From assembly GCA_019115165.1 (NCBI GenBank), contig DXEB01000075.1, positions 1 to 55,086 on the forward strand: 55,086 bases of DNA, written 5' to 3'. The stretch comes from Candidatus Anaerotignum merdipullorum (lineage in GTDB: Bacteria; Bacillota; Clostridia; Lachnospirales; Anaerotignaceae). A program made the translations under genes and the position numbers. Positions 43,139 to 53,689 of this stretch are shown one piece after another (the first letter of the stretch is position 1; each line of letters opens with the position of its first letter). The notes below the pieces were generated by a model. It had not been told where the DNA came from. It searched no databases and worked only from the letters and a program-made list of their open reading frames with translations.

Positions 43139-44445
43139 GTATCAGAGATTTGGTCATGATGGCGGTGCGGAATCTTTGGAAACGAAAACTGCGGACGTTT
43201 CTGACGGTACTGGGCGTTGTGATTGGAACGACATCCATTGTCGTGATGGTTTCCATCGGGATCGGGATGAATGAAAGCTTTCAAAAACAAGTAGAGGAAT
43301 GGGGCAGCCTGCAGGTGATTGATGTATACCCAAGCAGTGAGTATGGGATGTCCGCCAATGCCAATAATATGAAAAAGAAAACGGCGGCACTGGATGCGGC
43401 GGCAGTGGAGCAGTTTCGTCAAATGGAATATGTAGAGGCTGTTTCGCCGATTTTGCGGGAAAGTATGCTGCTGATTTGCGGAAAATATGTTTCCAATGCC
43501 AGTTTTATTGGAATAGATCCCGGTGCAATGGAAGCGTTGGGATATAAAGTGGAAGAAGGAAGAACGCTGACAGCGGAAGATAAAGAAGGCATTGTGGTTG
43601 GGCGTGCTGTGGTGGAACAGATGTATAATCCGAAGCTGAGCTGGCAAATGCAGATGCAGGCAGGTCCGCCGGAAATCGACATCATGAATGATAAAGTAAC
43701 GATGACGTTTGACTGGGATTATGGCACAAAATATGCAGATAAAAAACTCAAACCGATTAAGACGCAGGTGTTGGGTGTGATGCCAAACAGCGGCAACAAT
43801 GGATACAGTGTAGTGATGCCAATCAAACAGATGGAAAAAATTCAGAAAGAAAAGGCAAAATGGGAAAAATCCAATAGTAGCGGCAGTACCACGCAGAAAC
43901 AGACGAAAAAGGAATATCAACAGGTATCTGTCAAGGTGGGTGAATTAAATCGTGTGCAGGAAGTGCAGCAGCAAATCAAAGATATGGGATTACAGGCAAC
44001 CAGTCTGACCGATCAGCTGGAGGCAATGAAAGAAACAACCAAAATGCTGCGGATTATGCTGGGCGCCATTGGTGCGGTTTCTTTGATTGTAGCGGCGATT
44101 GGTATTACGAATACGATGGTAATGGCGATCTATGAACGCACCAGAGAAATCGGGATTATGAAAGTGATTGGCGCTTCTTTGCGGGATATCAAGTTATTGT
44201 TTTTGACAGAAGCGGCATTTATCGGGTTTGCTGGCGGTATCGTGGGCATTGTGACCAGTTTTCTTATGTCGCAGGTGGTCAATTGGATTGCGGCAAAGCA
44301 GGCAAGTGAAATGACGTCGTCGATACCACTTTGGCTGTATTTATCGGCAGTGGCTTTTGCAACGGTGATTGGCATTTTGTCTGGTTATTTGCCCGCCAAA
44401 CGCGCTATGAAACTGAGTGCGCTGACGGCAATTAAAACAGAATAA
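43135..44445 (+). CDS. MacB-type FtsX-domain ABC permease
   Basis: 436-residue permease with four membrane helices in the MacB pattern. One N-terminal helix (VVIGTTSIVVMVSIGIG) is followed by a large extracellular domain of about 230 residues and three C-terminal helices (LGAIGAVSLIVAAIGITN, FIGFAGGIVGIVTSF and YLSAVAFATVIGIL). The FtsX signature ERTREIGIMKVIGAS is clear, and the N-terminal RNLWKRKLRTFLTVLGVVIG fits MacB. The start overlaps the previous stop as ATGA. A low-complexity insertion of S, T, Q and K (near residue 245) sits in the external domain. Together the three genes form a mechanotransmission-type exporter or envelope-stress complex. Confidence 0.93.
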   Translation: MSIRDLVMMAVRNLWKRKLRTFLTVLGVVIGTTSIVVMVSIGIGMNESFQKQVEEWGSLQVIDVYPSSEYGMSANANNMKKKTAALDAAAVEQFRQMEYVEAVSPILRESMLLICGKYVSNASFIGIDPGAMEALGYKVEEGRTLTAEDKEGIVVGRAVVEQMYNPKLSWQMQMQAGPPEIDIMNDKVTMTFDWDYGTKYADKKLKPIKTQVLGVMPNSGNNGYSVVMPIKQMEKIQKEKAKWEKSNSSGSTTQKQTKKEYQQVSVKVGELNRVQEVQQQIKDMGLQATSLTDQLEAMKETTKMLRIMLGAIGAVSLIVAAIGITNTMVMAIYERTREIGIMKVIGASLRDIKLLFLTEAAFIGFAGGIVGIVTSFLMSQVVNWIAAKQASEMTSSIPLWLYLSAVAFATVIGILSGYLPAKRAMKLSALTAIKTE

Positions 44446-44852
44446 AGCAGAAAATGGAAAAAGCGGGCAACAGGCACCGCTTTTTTTCATTATTGAGAGA
44501 TGGATTTTATTGACATCTTCCCATGCTTTTGGAAAAGAACGTTTTTTTGCTGCGGTGATTTTTGGTTGATGTTTCGATGACCAGAAGATGTGCATCAATA
44601 AAACACAAGATGTTTCAGACTTATCGTTGATAAGAAAAAATTTGAATGGTATTTTGTGATGTTTGTGGTAATGATATGAGATGATAGCAAACAGAGCTAC
44701 TTTGTATGACTTCATTAGGGGAACAATCTCTTTTTTCAAGCAACAGGCGGAAGAAACGTTTTTGTCAAACAAATGGAATTTTGGAAAAAACTGATGTGCT
44801 TTTCAAGAGAAAATACGGGCAGGATAATAGGAAACATGAGGTGGTGAAAAGG
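44446..44852. other. 407-base gap between the ABC operon and prsW
   Basis: After the terminator at 44458-44487 I see no gene. A possible promoter (TTTTCA at 44800-44805, 17-base spacer, GATAAT at 44823-44828) lies just before prsW. A perfect TTGACA at 44510-44515 has no partner -10. Confidence 0.45.
44458..44487 (+). terminator. Intrinsic terminator after the ABC operon
   Basis: AAAAAGCGG (44458-44466) pairs with CCGCTTTTT (44477-44485) around GCAACAGGCA, followed by T. Confidence 0.88.
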
Positions 44853-45533
44853 ATGATACAGGCAGCGACAGCGCCGATTGTGGCAGGATTGTTTTATCTG
44901 TATATTCGGGATAAATATGAAAAAGAACCTTGGCGCATGTTGGTGTGGGGGATACTGTTCGGGGTGTATGCGACATTTGTGATTTATGGGGCGGGACTTT
45001 GGCTGGAGCGGACATTTCCTCATCCGGAAACACCGTTATATACTTCTTTTGTCAGTTCCGCGTTGGTAGAAGAAGCGGTGAAGTTTTTGTTTGTGTATGC
45101 GTTAATCTCCAGAAATCCGCAGTTTAATGAGCCGTTTGATGGAATTGTATATGCTGTGTTCCTTTCACTGGGATTTGCGTGGATTGAAAACATGGTATAT
45201 GTAACGCATCCCATATGGGGTGGATATGGAACGGCACTGTCGCGGGCAGTCATTTCTGTGCCGGGACACGGGTTGTTTGGCGTGCAGATGGGGTATTGGT
45301 TGGCACGATGGCGATTTTGCCGGCAGTCACATGCGCGTACGTTTGCTTTTCTTTTACCATATTGCTATCATAGTGTATTTAATTTTTTGTTGTTACAGAA
45401 GATGCCCGGCGATCTGGCTTTGTTTTTGGGGCTTCAGGTGTGGCTTTGGATAGATGGACTGCGAAAAATGCGTAGATTATTGGAATTGTCTCCATTTCGA
45501 CCCAAAAGAGAAAAATCATCTGTAAAGTGGTAA
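44853..45533 (+). CDS. prsW: PrsW-type intramembrane metalloprotease
   Basis: 226-residue polytopic membrane protease. The glutamate pair in ALVEEAVKFLFVYAL, the PGHGLFG histidine and the CYHSVFNFL histidine are the metal-site motifs of the PrsW family. About seven hydrophobic segments are visible. In B. subtilis PrsW makes the first cut in the anti-sigma factor RsiW to release sigma W in envelope stress. No ECF sigma factor or anti-sigma gene is adjacent. The start is uncertain: ATG at 44853 behind GAGGTGG is favoured; the in-frame ATG at 44706 would add 49 residues not expected for the family. Confidence 0.88.
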   Translation: MIQAATAPIVAGLFYLYIRDKYEKEPWRMLVWGILFGVYATFVIYGAGLWLERTFPHPETPLYTSFVSSALVEEAVKFLFVYALISRNPQFNEPFDGIVYAVFLSLGFAWIENMVYVTHPIWGGYGTALSRAVISVPGHGLFGVQMGYWLARWRFCRQSHARTFAFLLPYCYHSVFNFLLLQKMPGDLALFLGLQVWLWIDGLRKMRRLLELSPFRPKREKSSVKW

Positions 45534-45548
45534 ATTTTTCTGTTTGTC

Positions 45549-45577
45549 TTGAAAAGAAATAGAAAAAGCGGTATACT
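45549..45577 (+). promoter_or_regulatory. Promoter for the Nudix/acidic-protein pair
   Basis: -35 TTGAAA (45549-45554), 17-base spacer and -10 TATACT (45572-45577). Confidence 0.75.
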
Positions 45578-45619
45578 GATAACGGATAACAGATAAAATA
45601 ATAAAGCGGAGGGAATGCG

Positions 45620-46084
45620 GTGATTGAAGCGGTAAGCTGCGGCGGCGTCGTCATACACAGGTGGAAAATCCTCCTGCTCTATAAAAATCAAAATGGCAGA
45701 TATATGGGATGGGTATTGCCCAAAGGAACCGTGGAAGAAAATGAAACCTATCGGCAGACTGCGTTGCGGGAAGTCAAGGAAGAGTCCGGCGCCAACGGCG
45801 AAATTATCAAATATGTTGGAAAAACACAGTATACGTTCAAAGGCGGGGAAGATACCGTCAGCAAAACCGTACATTGGTATTTGATGAGTGCAAATTCTTT
45901 TTACTGCAGACCGCAGAGCGAAGAATATTTCGCGGATGCCGGATTCTATAAATTCCATGAAGCATATCATTTGCTGAAATTTAATGATGAGCGCCAAATT
46001 TTGAAAAAAGCATATTATGAGTATAGTGAAATGCGCAAAAATAAAGAATTTCTGAAAAAGAAGTTTTTGCAAAACAAAACATGA
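45620..46084 (+). CDS. Nudix hydrolase
   Basis: 154-residue Nudix hydrolase. The Nudix box runs GTVEENETYRQTALREVKEESGA at about residues 35-57 with all signature residues (G, E, REVKEE, G). The N-terminal SCGGVVIHR and the WVLPKG approach to the box are typical of the MutT/AP4A hydrolase type, and a positively charged tail closes the protein. It starts with GTG at 45620 behind GGAGGG. Its stop overlaps the ribosome binding site of the next small gene, so they are co-transcribed. Substrate is unknown: nucleotide polyphosphates or mRNA caps are typical. Confidence 0.9.
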   Translation: MIEAVSCGGVVIHRWKILLLYKNQNGRYMGWVLPKGTVEENETYRQTALREVKEESGANGEIIKYVGKTQYTFKGGEDTVSKTVHWYLMSANSFYCRPQSEEYFADAGFYKFHEAYHLLKFNDERQILKKAYYEYSEMRKNKEFLKKKFLQNKT

Positions 46085-46098
46085 AGGAGAGGATTGCG

Positions 46099-46389
46099 AT
46101 GAAAAAGTATTTTGAACTCAAACCCAGTTTCAGTGACTTGAAGGAGAAAGTAGTGGTGCTGCAGGATAAGGAAGATAAGAAAAATATCCTTTTGATTCTG
46201 GCTGTGGTGACAGCAGTTCTGGCAGCAATCACACTTGGTGTCGTATATTTGATGAAAACCAGAATGGATGAAGAATATGACGAGGACTGGGATTATGACT
46301 GGGATGATCTGGAAGATGAATGCTGCGGAGACGAATGCAGCTGTACTGACAGTGATGTAGACGATTCTGTAAAAGTAGAACAGGCGTAA
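46099..46389 (+). CDS. Small single-span membrane protein with acidic Cys-rich tail
   Basis: 96-residue protein. A basic and polar N-terminal stretch (about residues 1-33) precedes one membrane helix (ILLILAVVTAVLAAITLGVV, about 31-50). The C-terminal tail is very acidic (EEYDEDWDYDWDDLEDE) and contains a cysteine cluster CCGDECSC near residues 75-82. GGAGAGG lies 7 bases before the ATG at 46099. It is coupled to the Nudix gene upstream and ends before a terminator. I do not recognise it. The cysteines and acidic residues might bind a metal, but that is only an inference. Confidence 0.72.
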   Translation: MKKYFELKPSFSDLKEKVVVLQDKEDKKNILLILAVVTAVLAAITLGVVYLMKTRMDEEYDEDWDYDWDDLEDECCGDECSCTDSDVDDSVKVEQA

Positions 46390-46420
46390 TAAAATTTAGA
46401 CGAAAGCGGTCGGAAAGAGT

Positions 46421-46482
46421 GGCTGATATGAGAGAAAAAAGGTTGGTTTGCTGGGTTGTTTTTCTTATGTCAGCCTTTTTTT
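46421..46482 (+). terminator. Intrinsic terminator before cggR
   Basis: GGCTGATATGAGAGAAAAA pairs with TTTTTCTTATGTCAGCC with small mismatches around a 20-base loop, followed by T7. The T run runs into the TTGAAT that may be the -35 of cggR. Confidence 0.78.
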
Positions 46483-46491
46483 GAATCTTTG

Positions 46492-46517
46492 CGGGACGAA
46501 AATGCATATATCGGGAC
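46492..46517 (+). promoter_or_regulatory. Putative CggR operator (direct CGGGAC repeats)
   Basis: CGGGAC occurs at 46492-46497 and again at 46512-46517, exactly 20 bases apart. The known B. subtilis CggR target is CGGGAC-N6-TGTC-N4-CGGGAC-N6-TGTC, which has the same period. The TGTC halves are not conserved here (GCAT and CGGC). The boxes straddle a weak promoter (TTGAAT at 46481, CATATA at about 46505) 25-50 bases before cggR, as expected for autorepression. Confidence 0.7.
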
Positions 46518-46541
46518 GCAGTACGGCCAAGGAGTGAAAAT

Positions 46542-47570
46542 ATGAAAGAAAAATGGATGATGGTACGAAAAATGGTACCAGATATGACAGATGAATTGGT
46601 GAAACGCTATCGGATCTTAAAGACAGTAAAACTGTTGGAACCGTGTGGGAGACGCTTGATTGTACTGTCTTTGGGTATGACAGAGCGCACAGTGCGGGGT
46701 GAGATTGAAAAGCTTAATGCACAAGGATTGGTGCGTGTCTCGAAAACGGGGATGTCAGTGACGGAAGACGGCGCGGAGGTGCTGGAAGAGTTGAGCGCTC
46801 TCTTTGCTCATTTGACAGGTATGGCAGAATTGGAAGAAGATGTGCGCAAAATTTTGGGAGCAAAACGGGTACTGCTGGCACAAGGTGACTGTGACGAGAG
46901 CGAGCGTACTGTGAAAGAAATGGCACAGATGGGTGCGAGAGTGCTGCTGGAAATTGCCAAAAAGAGCAGCCGCATTGCCATTACCGGCGGCACTACGATG
47001 GCGGCGTTGGTTGAAGCATTGCCGGTTACGGCGCTGCAAAAAGCGGAAATGGTGCTACCGGCAAGAGGAAGTATTGGTCGAAAGCTGGAATTGCAGGCGG
47101 ATACATTGGCGGCAAAAATGGCGGAAAAAGTCGGTGCAGAATATCGCATGCTGCATTTGCCGGATAATCTGAGTCAGACGGTATTGGCAGAAATGCGGTC
47201 AGAGCCGGAAATTGCGGAAACGATTGCAGAATTGAACCGTGTCAATATTTTGTTGTTGGGGGTAGGAGATGCTTTAGAAATGGCAAGCAAACGCCGCCTG
47301 GATGCAGCTACACAGAAATATTTACGGGAAAAAGACGCAGTGGCAGAAGCCTGCGGTTATTATTTTAATCATAAAGGAGAAGTCGTTTATGAGACCAATT
47401 CCATTGGAATTGACTTTCAGGAAGTACAGCGGATGGAAAGTGTCCTGGTGTCAGCCGGTGGAAAGAGAAAAGCGGCGAGCCTGCTGGCGTTGAGTAAAAG
47501 TATGTCCAATGCAATTTTTATTTTGGACGAGGGGGCAGCAGTGGAAATGCTGAGACTTGCGAGGGGCTGA
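46542..47570 (+). CDS. cggR: CggR-type central glycolytic genes regulator (SorC family)
   Basis: 342-residue transcriptional regulator. The N-terminal winged-helix domain (about residues 10-85) has LSLGMTERTVRGEIEKLNAQGLV. The C-terminal SorC sugar-phosphate-binding domain holds ITGGTTMAALVEAL, LPARGSIGRKLELQADTLAAKMAEK, LLLGVGDALEMASKR and the late GGKRKAASLLALSK. It is thought to release DNA on binding fructose-1,6-bisphosphate. AAGGAG lies before the ATG at 46542. A matching operator lies just upstream, so it probably represses its own transcription and the pgk-eno genes that follow. gapA, normally next, is absent. Confidence 0.94.
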   Translation: MKEKWMMVRKMVPDMTDELVKRYRILKTVKLLEPCGRRLIVLSLGMTERTVRGEIEKLNAQGLVRVSKTGMSVTEDGAEVLEELSALFAHLTGMAELEEDVRKILGAKRVLLAQGDCDESERTVKEMAQMGARVLLEIAKKSSRIAITGGTTMAALVEALPVTALQKAEMVLPARGSIGRKLELQADTLAAKMAEKVGAEYRMLHLPDNLSQTVLAEMRSEPEIAETIAELNRVNILLLGVGDALEMASKRRLDAATQKYLREKDAVAEACGYYFNHKGEVVYETNSIGIDFQEVQRMESVLVSAGGKRKAASLLALSKSMSNAIFILDEGAAVEMLRLARG

Positions 47571-47585
47571 AAAGAGCGGTATAAT
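47557..47585 (+). promoter_or_regulatory. Second promoter, before pgk
   Basis: -35 TTGCGA (47557-47562), 17-base spacer and -10 TATAAT (47580-47585), overlapping the end of cggR. It would give pgk and the following genes transcription independent of the cggR operator. No CGGGAC repeat is near; a GTGTACAC palindrome (about 47590) and an 18-base spaced pair GAAATGAT/GAAACGAT lie downstream but have no known meaning. Confidence 0.7.
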
Positions 47586-47716
47586 AACGGTGTACACAAT
47601 ATGCCAAGGCAAGGAAAAGACGAGTTGCCGAATGGAGCACAAAAAAATGGGAAATGATAACATCCAGTGAAACGATCAAATAAAACAAACGGTTTGGATT
47701 GGAAAGGAGATTTGGT

Positions 47717-48910
47717 ATGCTGCAGAAAAAAACAGTAGATGATTTACAGGTAACAGGAAAACGCGTATTGGTGCGGTGCGATTTTAATGTTCCGCTGCAA
47801 AACGGTGTGATTACAGACGATAACAGAATCACGGCGGCACTGCCGACCATTGAGAAGCTGCGTAAAGACGGTGCAAAAATCATTCTTTGTTCTCATATGG
47901 GAAAGCCAAAGGGGGAACCAAACCCGGAACTTTCGTTAGCACCGGTAGCAAAGCGGTTATCGGAATTGCTGAATATAGAAGTAGTGTTTGCAAAAGATGA
48001 CAATGTGGTCGGAGAACACGCAAAAAAAGCGGTGGCAGAGATGCAAAACGGAGATGTTGTTTTATTGGAAAACACCAGATTCCGTAAGGAAGAAACCAAA
48101 AATGAAGATACCTTTAGTAAGGAACTGGCGTCCCTGGCTGATTTATATGTCAATGATGCTTTTGGCAGCAGCCATCGGGCACATTGTTCCACAGTTGGGG
48201 TAACTCGGTTTGTGGAACAGTCTGCGGTAGGGTATTTGATGGAAAAAGAAATTACATTTTTGGGCAATGCCGTGAATCATCCAGTGCGTCCCTTTGCGGC
48301 GATTTTAGGTGGTTCCAAAGTTTCGGATAAAATCAATGTGATTAACCATTTGTTAGAGAAAGTGGATACACTGATCATTGGCGGCGGTATGGCATATACG
48401 TTTGCGGTAGCACAGGGCGGTCATGTAGGAGATTCGCTGCTGGAAGCAGATAAGGTGGCATACGCAAAAGAAATGATTGCAAAAGCAAAAGAAAAAGGCG
48501 TTGCTTTTCTGTTGCCAGTAGATACAGTGATTGCGAAAGAATTCAAGAATGACACGGAATATAAAACCGTTCCTACTGGAGAAATTCCGGATGGTTGGAT
48601 GGGATTGGATATTGGAGAAAAAACCAGAGCTTTGTTTGCAGATGCGATTCAAGATGCAAAGACAGTAGTGTGGAACGGACCGATGGGCGTATTTGAATTT
48701 GAAAATTTTGCAAAAGGAACGAAAGCAGTAGCGGAAGCGATGGCAGCGCTGGATGCGACAACCATTATCGGCGGCGGAGATTCCGCAGCAGCGGTCAACC
48801 AACTGGGATATGGGGATCAAATGACGCATATTTCTACAGGCGGCGGCGCATCTTTGGAGTTTTTGGAAGGGAAAGAACTGCCTGGTGTGATGGCTGTGGA
48901 TGACAAATAA
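47717..48910 (+). CDS. pgk: Phosphoglycerate kinase
   Basis: 397-residue glycolytic kinase that makes ATP and 3-phosphoglycerate from 1,3-bisphosphoglycerate. The N-terminal [12 protein letters not shown] is the substrate-binding signature, and [10 protein letters not shown] and ENTRFRKEE follow. The nucleotide-binding C-terminal half has [31 protein letters not shown] and the [13 protein letters not shown] and [13 protein letters not shown] loops. AAAGGAG precedes the ATG at 47717. It starts a run of glycolytic genes on the same strand, interrupted by a polysaccharide deacetylase. Confidence 0.98.
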   Translation: MLQKKTVDDLQVTGKRVLVRCDFNVPLQNGVITDDNRITAALPTIEKLRKDGAKIILCSHMGKPKGEPNPELSLAPVAKRLSELLNIEVVFAKDDNVVGEHAKKAVAEMQNGDVVLLENTRFRKEETKNEDTFSKELASLADLYVNDAFGSSHRAHCSTVGVTRFVEQSAVGYLMEKEITFLGNAVNHPVRPFAAILGGSKVSDKINVINHLLEKVDTLIIGGGMAYTFAVAQGGHVGDSLLEADKVAYAKEMIAKAKEKGVAFLLPVDTVIAKEFKNDTEYKTVPTGEIPDGWMGLDIGEKTRALFADAIQDAKTVVWNGPMGVFEFENFAKGTKAVAEAMAALDATTIIGGGDSAAAVNQLGYGDQMTHISTGGGASLEFLEGKELPGVMAVDDK

Positions 48911-48920
48911 GAGAAAGTGA

Positions 48921-49964
48921 ATGGAAACAATGATGCAAATAAAAAATCAAACAGGAAAACGAAGAAACAATGGAAAACGGATGACTGCTGTGTTATTGTC
49001 GCTGATATTGATTTTGGGGACAATACAAACGGCATTTGCAGCAGAGCAGACAGAGGCATTTCGGCAAGCGACAGAAACTCTGCCGGTTGCGGAGGAGACG
49101 GTGACATCGAATGCTTTTGCGGCTGCAACAGATGTGATCAAAGAAATGGATGATTCAGAGAGGGAGCAAGCGACGGATGAAAGTCTGGACGAACCGCAGC
49201 AGCCAACCGTGGAACCAACAGAATATATCCCGGTATTGATGTATCATCATTTCGCACTGCGGGATATGGGACAGGGCGATGGCGTGACAACGATGCAGGC
49301 AGAATTGGAAGAACAGGTTCGTTATTTCAAGGAGCAGGGATACAGCATCATATCTCTGGAAGATTTGAATCGTATTTTGACAAAAAAAGAACGAGAGAAA
49401 GAGAAAGATGGAGATATTGGATTGGATTTGAAAGTGAAATATTTGTGCATTACCATGGACGACGGATATTTCAGCAATTATGATCTGGCATATCCTGTTT
49501 TCCAGAAGTATCATGTGCCGGCGTCTATTTTCGCCATTACGGATAGTGTGACCAATCAAATTGGGCTAAAAAAATTTTCCTGGAGCAATGCTGCGCAAAT
49601 GGTTCGTAACAGCAAAGTACGAATTTACAATCATACCAGTAACCATATACCAGTCAGCCAGACCACAACGGAAGCGTTTGTAGCGGCAGCACTGGCGGGA
49701 GAAGAAGCGCTGAAGGAATATTTGCCGGTACAGCAAGATACGGTGAAAGCGTTGGCATATCCCAACGGACAAACAACGCCCGAATTGCAGGAAGCACTGT
49801 TGGAGGAAGGCTTTTCTTTGATGTTCACAGTGGAACAAAGCGTGATTACGCGGAATACTTCCCGGGGTGCAATTCCAAGAATTATGGTGTCTTCTGGCAT
49901 GACGGGAGAAGATGTGATTCACAAGATTGAGCAGACTGCCAATCGCGTATTTGCAGCAGGCTGA
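48921..49964 (+). CDS. Exported polysaccharide deacetylase-like protein between pgk and tpiA
   Basis: 347-residue protein. A signal peptide is visible (basic start, hydrophobic [16 protein letters not shown], about residues 24-40), followed by an acidic, low-complexity linker of about 60 residues. The NodB-type catalytic domain begins with IPVLMYHHF (about residue 103). The metal-binding Asp-Asp is in [12 protein letters not shown], the His pair is in [10 protein letters not shown] (H-x-x-x-H), and [12 protein letters not shown] is the later motif. It probably removes N- or O-acetyl groups from peptidoglycan or another surface polymer. The gene is 10 bases after pgk and 34 bases before tpiA, inside the glycolytic run, which is unusual. 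The start is uncertain: ATG at 48921, or 48930/48933. Confidence 0.86.
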   Translation: METMMQIKNQTGKRRNNGKRMTAVLLSLILILGTIQTAFAAEQTEAFRQATETLPVAEETVTSNAFAAATDVIKEMDDSEREQATDESLDEPQQPTVEPTEYIPVLMYHHFALRDMGQGDGVTTMQAELEEQVRYFKEQGYSIISLEDLNRILTKKEREKEKDGDIGLDLKVKYLCITMDDGYFSNYDLAYPVFQKYHVPASIFAITDSVTNQIGLKKFSWSNAAQMVRNSKVRIYNHTSNHIPVSQTTTEAFVAAALAGEEALKEYLPVQQDTVKALAYPNGQTTPELQEALLEEGFSLMFTVEQSVITRNTSRGAIPRIMVSSGMTGEDVIHKIEQTANRVFAAG

Positions 49965-49998
49965 ACAAACAGGTATGGAAAGAAGGGATGAAAAAAAT

Positions 49999-50760
49999 AT
50001 GAGGAAAAAAATCATAGCCGGTAATTGGAAAATGAATCAAACACCACAGGAGGCGCAGGCACTTTGCGCTCTGCTGAAAGATCGGGTGGATGGCGCGGAA
50101 GCAGATGTTGTATTTTGCGTACCGTATGTGGATTTATACCCGGTTTTGGACGCACTGAAAGATACACAGATTGCCGTAGGTGCGGAAAATATGCATTATG
50201 AAGATAGCGGTGCTTTTACCGGTGAGATTTCTGCGAACATGCTGAAGGAAATGGGCGTTACCTATGTCATATTGGGGCACTCGGAACGTAGACAGTATTT
50301 CAATGAAACGGATGAAACGGTGAATCGGAAAGTCAAAAAAGCATTGGACAGCGGTCTGATTCCGATTCTTTGCTGCGGAGAGACGTTAGAACAGCGGGAA
50401 GCCGGCATTACTGTGGAGTGGGTCAGAATGCAGATCAAATGCGGTTTATTGGGTGTAGACGCCCAACAGGCAAAATCAGTCGTGATTGCCTATGAACCGA
50501 TTTGGGCGATTGGAACAGGAAAAACGGCTACAGCGCAGCAGGCGCAGGAAGTATGTGCAGCGATTCGACAGGTTTTGGCGGAGTTATACGGACAGGAGAC
50601 AGCGGATGCTATACGGATACAGTATGGCGGCAGTGTCAATGGAAAGAATGCACCTCAGCTATTTGCGATGGCAGATATTGACGGTGGCTTGGTTGGCGGA
50701 GCAAGTCTGAAGGAAGAGTTCGCGGAAATTGTCCATTACAAAAAAGACATGATTGAATAA
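49999..50760 (+). CDS. tpiA: Triose-phosphate isomerase
   Basis: 253-residue glycolytic enzyme that interconverts DHAP and glyceraldehyde-3-phosphate. The N-terminal [11 protein letters not shown] contains the catalytic lysine, [12 protein letters not shown] the electrophilic histidine, and the catalytic glutamate is in [29 protein letters not shown] closes the barrel. AAGGGA lies about 11 bases before the ATG at 49999. The in-frame ATG at 49927 lies inside the deacetylase. Separation from gpmI is 25 bases, with no terminator between them. Confidence 0.98.
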   Translation: MRKKIIAGNWKMNQTPQEAQALCALLKDRVDGAEADVVFCVPYVDLYPVLDALKDTQIAVGAENMHYEDSGAFTGEISANMLKEMGVTYVILGHSERRQYFNETDETVNRKVKKALDSGLIPILCCGETLEQREAGITVEWVRMQIKCGLLGVDAQQAKSVVIAYEPIWAIGTGKTATAQQAQEVCAAIRQVLAELYGQETADAIRIQYGGSVNGKNAPQLFAMADIDGGLVGGASLKEEFAEIVHYKKDMIE

Positions 50761-50785
50761 TGGAGGCAAAATCGGAGGCAAGTCA

Positions 50786-52333
50786 ATGGAGAAAAAGACA
50801 ACGGTACTGATGATTTTGGATGGATTCGGGATCAATGAACGAATCGAAGGGAATGCCATTCAGCAGGCACATACGCCTGTGTTGGATCATTTGATGGCAA
50901 CATATCCCTATGTCAAAGGATATGCCAGCGGTCGTGCAGTTGGACTGCCGGAAGGGCAGATGGGAAATTCGGAAGTAGGGCATCTGAATATTGGGGCAGG
51001 ACGTATTGTTTATCAGGAATTGACCAGAATTACAAAGGCGATTGAAGATGGGAACTTTTTTGAGAATCCGGCCTTGATGCAGGCAATGGTACATTGTAAG
51101 AAAAATCACTCTGCCTTGCACTTGTATGGGTTATTGTCAGACGGTGGCGTGCATAGCCACAACACCCACTTATCTGCATTGCTGCGCATGGCAAAGAAAA
51201 ATGACTTGGAACAGGTTTTTGTACATGTGTTTTTGGATGGCAGGGATACGCCACCTACATCAGGTGTAGAATTTACGGCGCAGTTGGAAGAAAAGATGCG
51301 GGAGATCGGCGTTGGAACCATTGCTACCGTGATGGGGCGGTATTATGCAATGGATCGAGACAAACGCTGGGATCGAATTCAACAAGCCTATGACGCGATG
51401 GTGCTGGGCAAAGGAAATACGGCGGCGGATGCGATAGGAGCTATCCAGAAATCGTATGAAAACGGAAAAACGGACGAGTTTATGGTGCCGACGGTATGTG
51501 TAGGGGAGAATGGTCAGCCGGTGGGGCGAGTCCAGGATCATGATGCGGTGATTTTTTATAATTTTCGTCCAGATCGGGCAAGGGAGATTACAAGAGCCAT
51601 GTGCGATCCGGCGTTTGACGGATTTGTCAGAGCGAAATGTCCGAAAGATTTGTGCTATATTTGTTTTACGGAATATGATCCAACGATACCGAATAAAGAA
51701 GTGGCGTTTCTCCCGCAGCGGCTGGATCATACACTGGGGGAATATATTGCTTCTTTGGGTATGAAACAGCTGCGTACGGCGGAAACGGAGAAATATGCGC
51801 ATGTGACGTTTTTCTTTAATGGCGGTGTGGAAGAACCCAATCCCAATGAGGATAGATGGCTGGTGCCTTCTCCGAAGGTCGCGACATATGACTTAAAGCC
51901 GGAAATGAGTGCAGTGGAAGTGACAGATGGTTTGGTGAAGGCACTACTGTCTGGTGTATATGATCTGATTGTTGTTAATTATGCAAATCCAGATATGGTA
52001 GGGCATACCGGGATTCTGTCAGCGGCAATCAAAGCCATTGAAACAGTAGATACTTGTATTGGCAGAGTGATGGATGCACTTTTGCAGGTGCAGGGACAAA
52101 TGTTCCTTTGTGCAGACCATGGCAACAGCGACCAGATGATTGATTATGAAACAGGGGAACCATTTACCGCGCATACCACCAATCCCGTACCGTTTCTGCT
52201 GATCAATTATACAGACGGCGTTGGATTGCGAGAAGGTGGCAAGTTGGCGGATATCGCGCCGACGCTGCTGGAAATGATGGGGCTGAAACAACCGGAAGAA
52301 ATGACAGGAGAAAGTTTATTGATTGGACAATGA
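50786..52333 (+). CDS. gpmI: 2,3-bisphosphoglycerate-independent phosphoglycerate mutase
   Basis: 515-residue manganese-dependent mutase that converts 3- to 2-phosphoglycerate. The N-terminal [10 protein letters not shown] carries a metal-binding aspartate, and the phosphorylated serine lies in [34 protein letters not shown] and [10 protein letters not shown] are in the transferase domain. Metal ligands late in the protein appear in [11 protein letters not shown] and [18 protein letters not shown] precedes the ATG at 50786, and 42 bases separate it from eno. The GpmA alternative is not present in the window. Confidence 0.98.
   Translation: MEKKTTVLMILDGFGINERIEGNAIQQAHTPVLDHLMATYPYVKGYASGRAVGLPEGQMGNSEVGHLNIGAGRIVYQELTRITKAIEDGNFFENPALMQAMVHCKKNHSALHLYGLLSDGGVHSHNTHLSALLRMAKKNDLEQVFVHVFLDGRDTPPTSGVEFTAQLEEKMREIGVGTIATVMGRYYAMDRDKRWDRIQQAYDAMVLGKGNTAADAIGAIQKSYENGKTDEFMVPTVCVGENGQPVGRVQDHDAVIFYNFRPDRAREITRAMCDPAFDGFVRAKCPKDLCYICFTEYDPTIPNKEVAFLPQRLDHTLGEYIASLGMKQLRTAETEKYAHVTFFFNGGVEEPNPNEDRWLVPSPKVATYDLKPEMSAVEVTDGLVKALLSGVYDLIVVNYANPDMVGHTGILSAAIKAIETVDTCIGRVMDALLQVQGQMFLCADHGNSDQMIDYETGEPFTAHTTNPVPFLLINYTDGVGLREGGKLADIAPTLLEMMGLKQPEEMTGESLLIGQ

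Positions 52334-53689
<1,356 letters not shown>

Noticed and set aside
47590-47678. GTGTACAC palindrome and GAAATGAT/GAAACGAT repeat before pgk as CggR operator
   Set aside because: They do not resemble the CGGGAC target, while a good match lies upstream of cggR.
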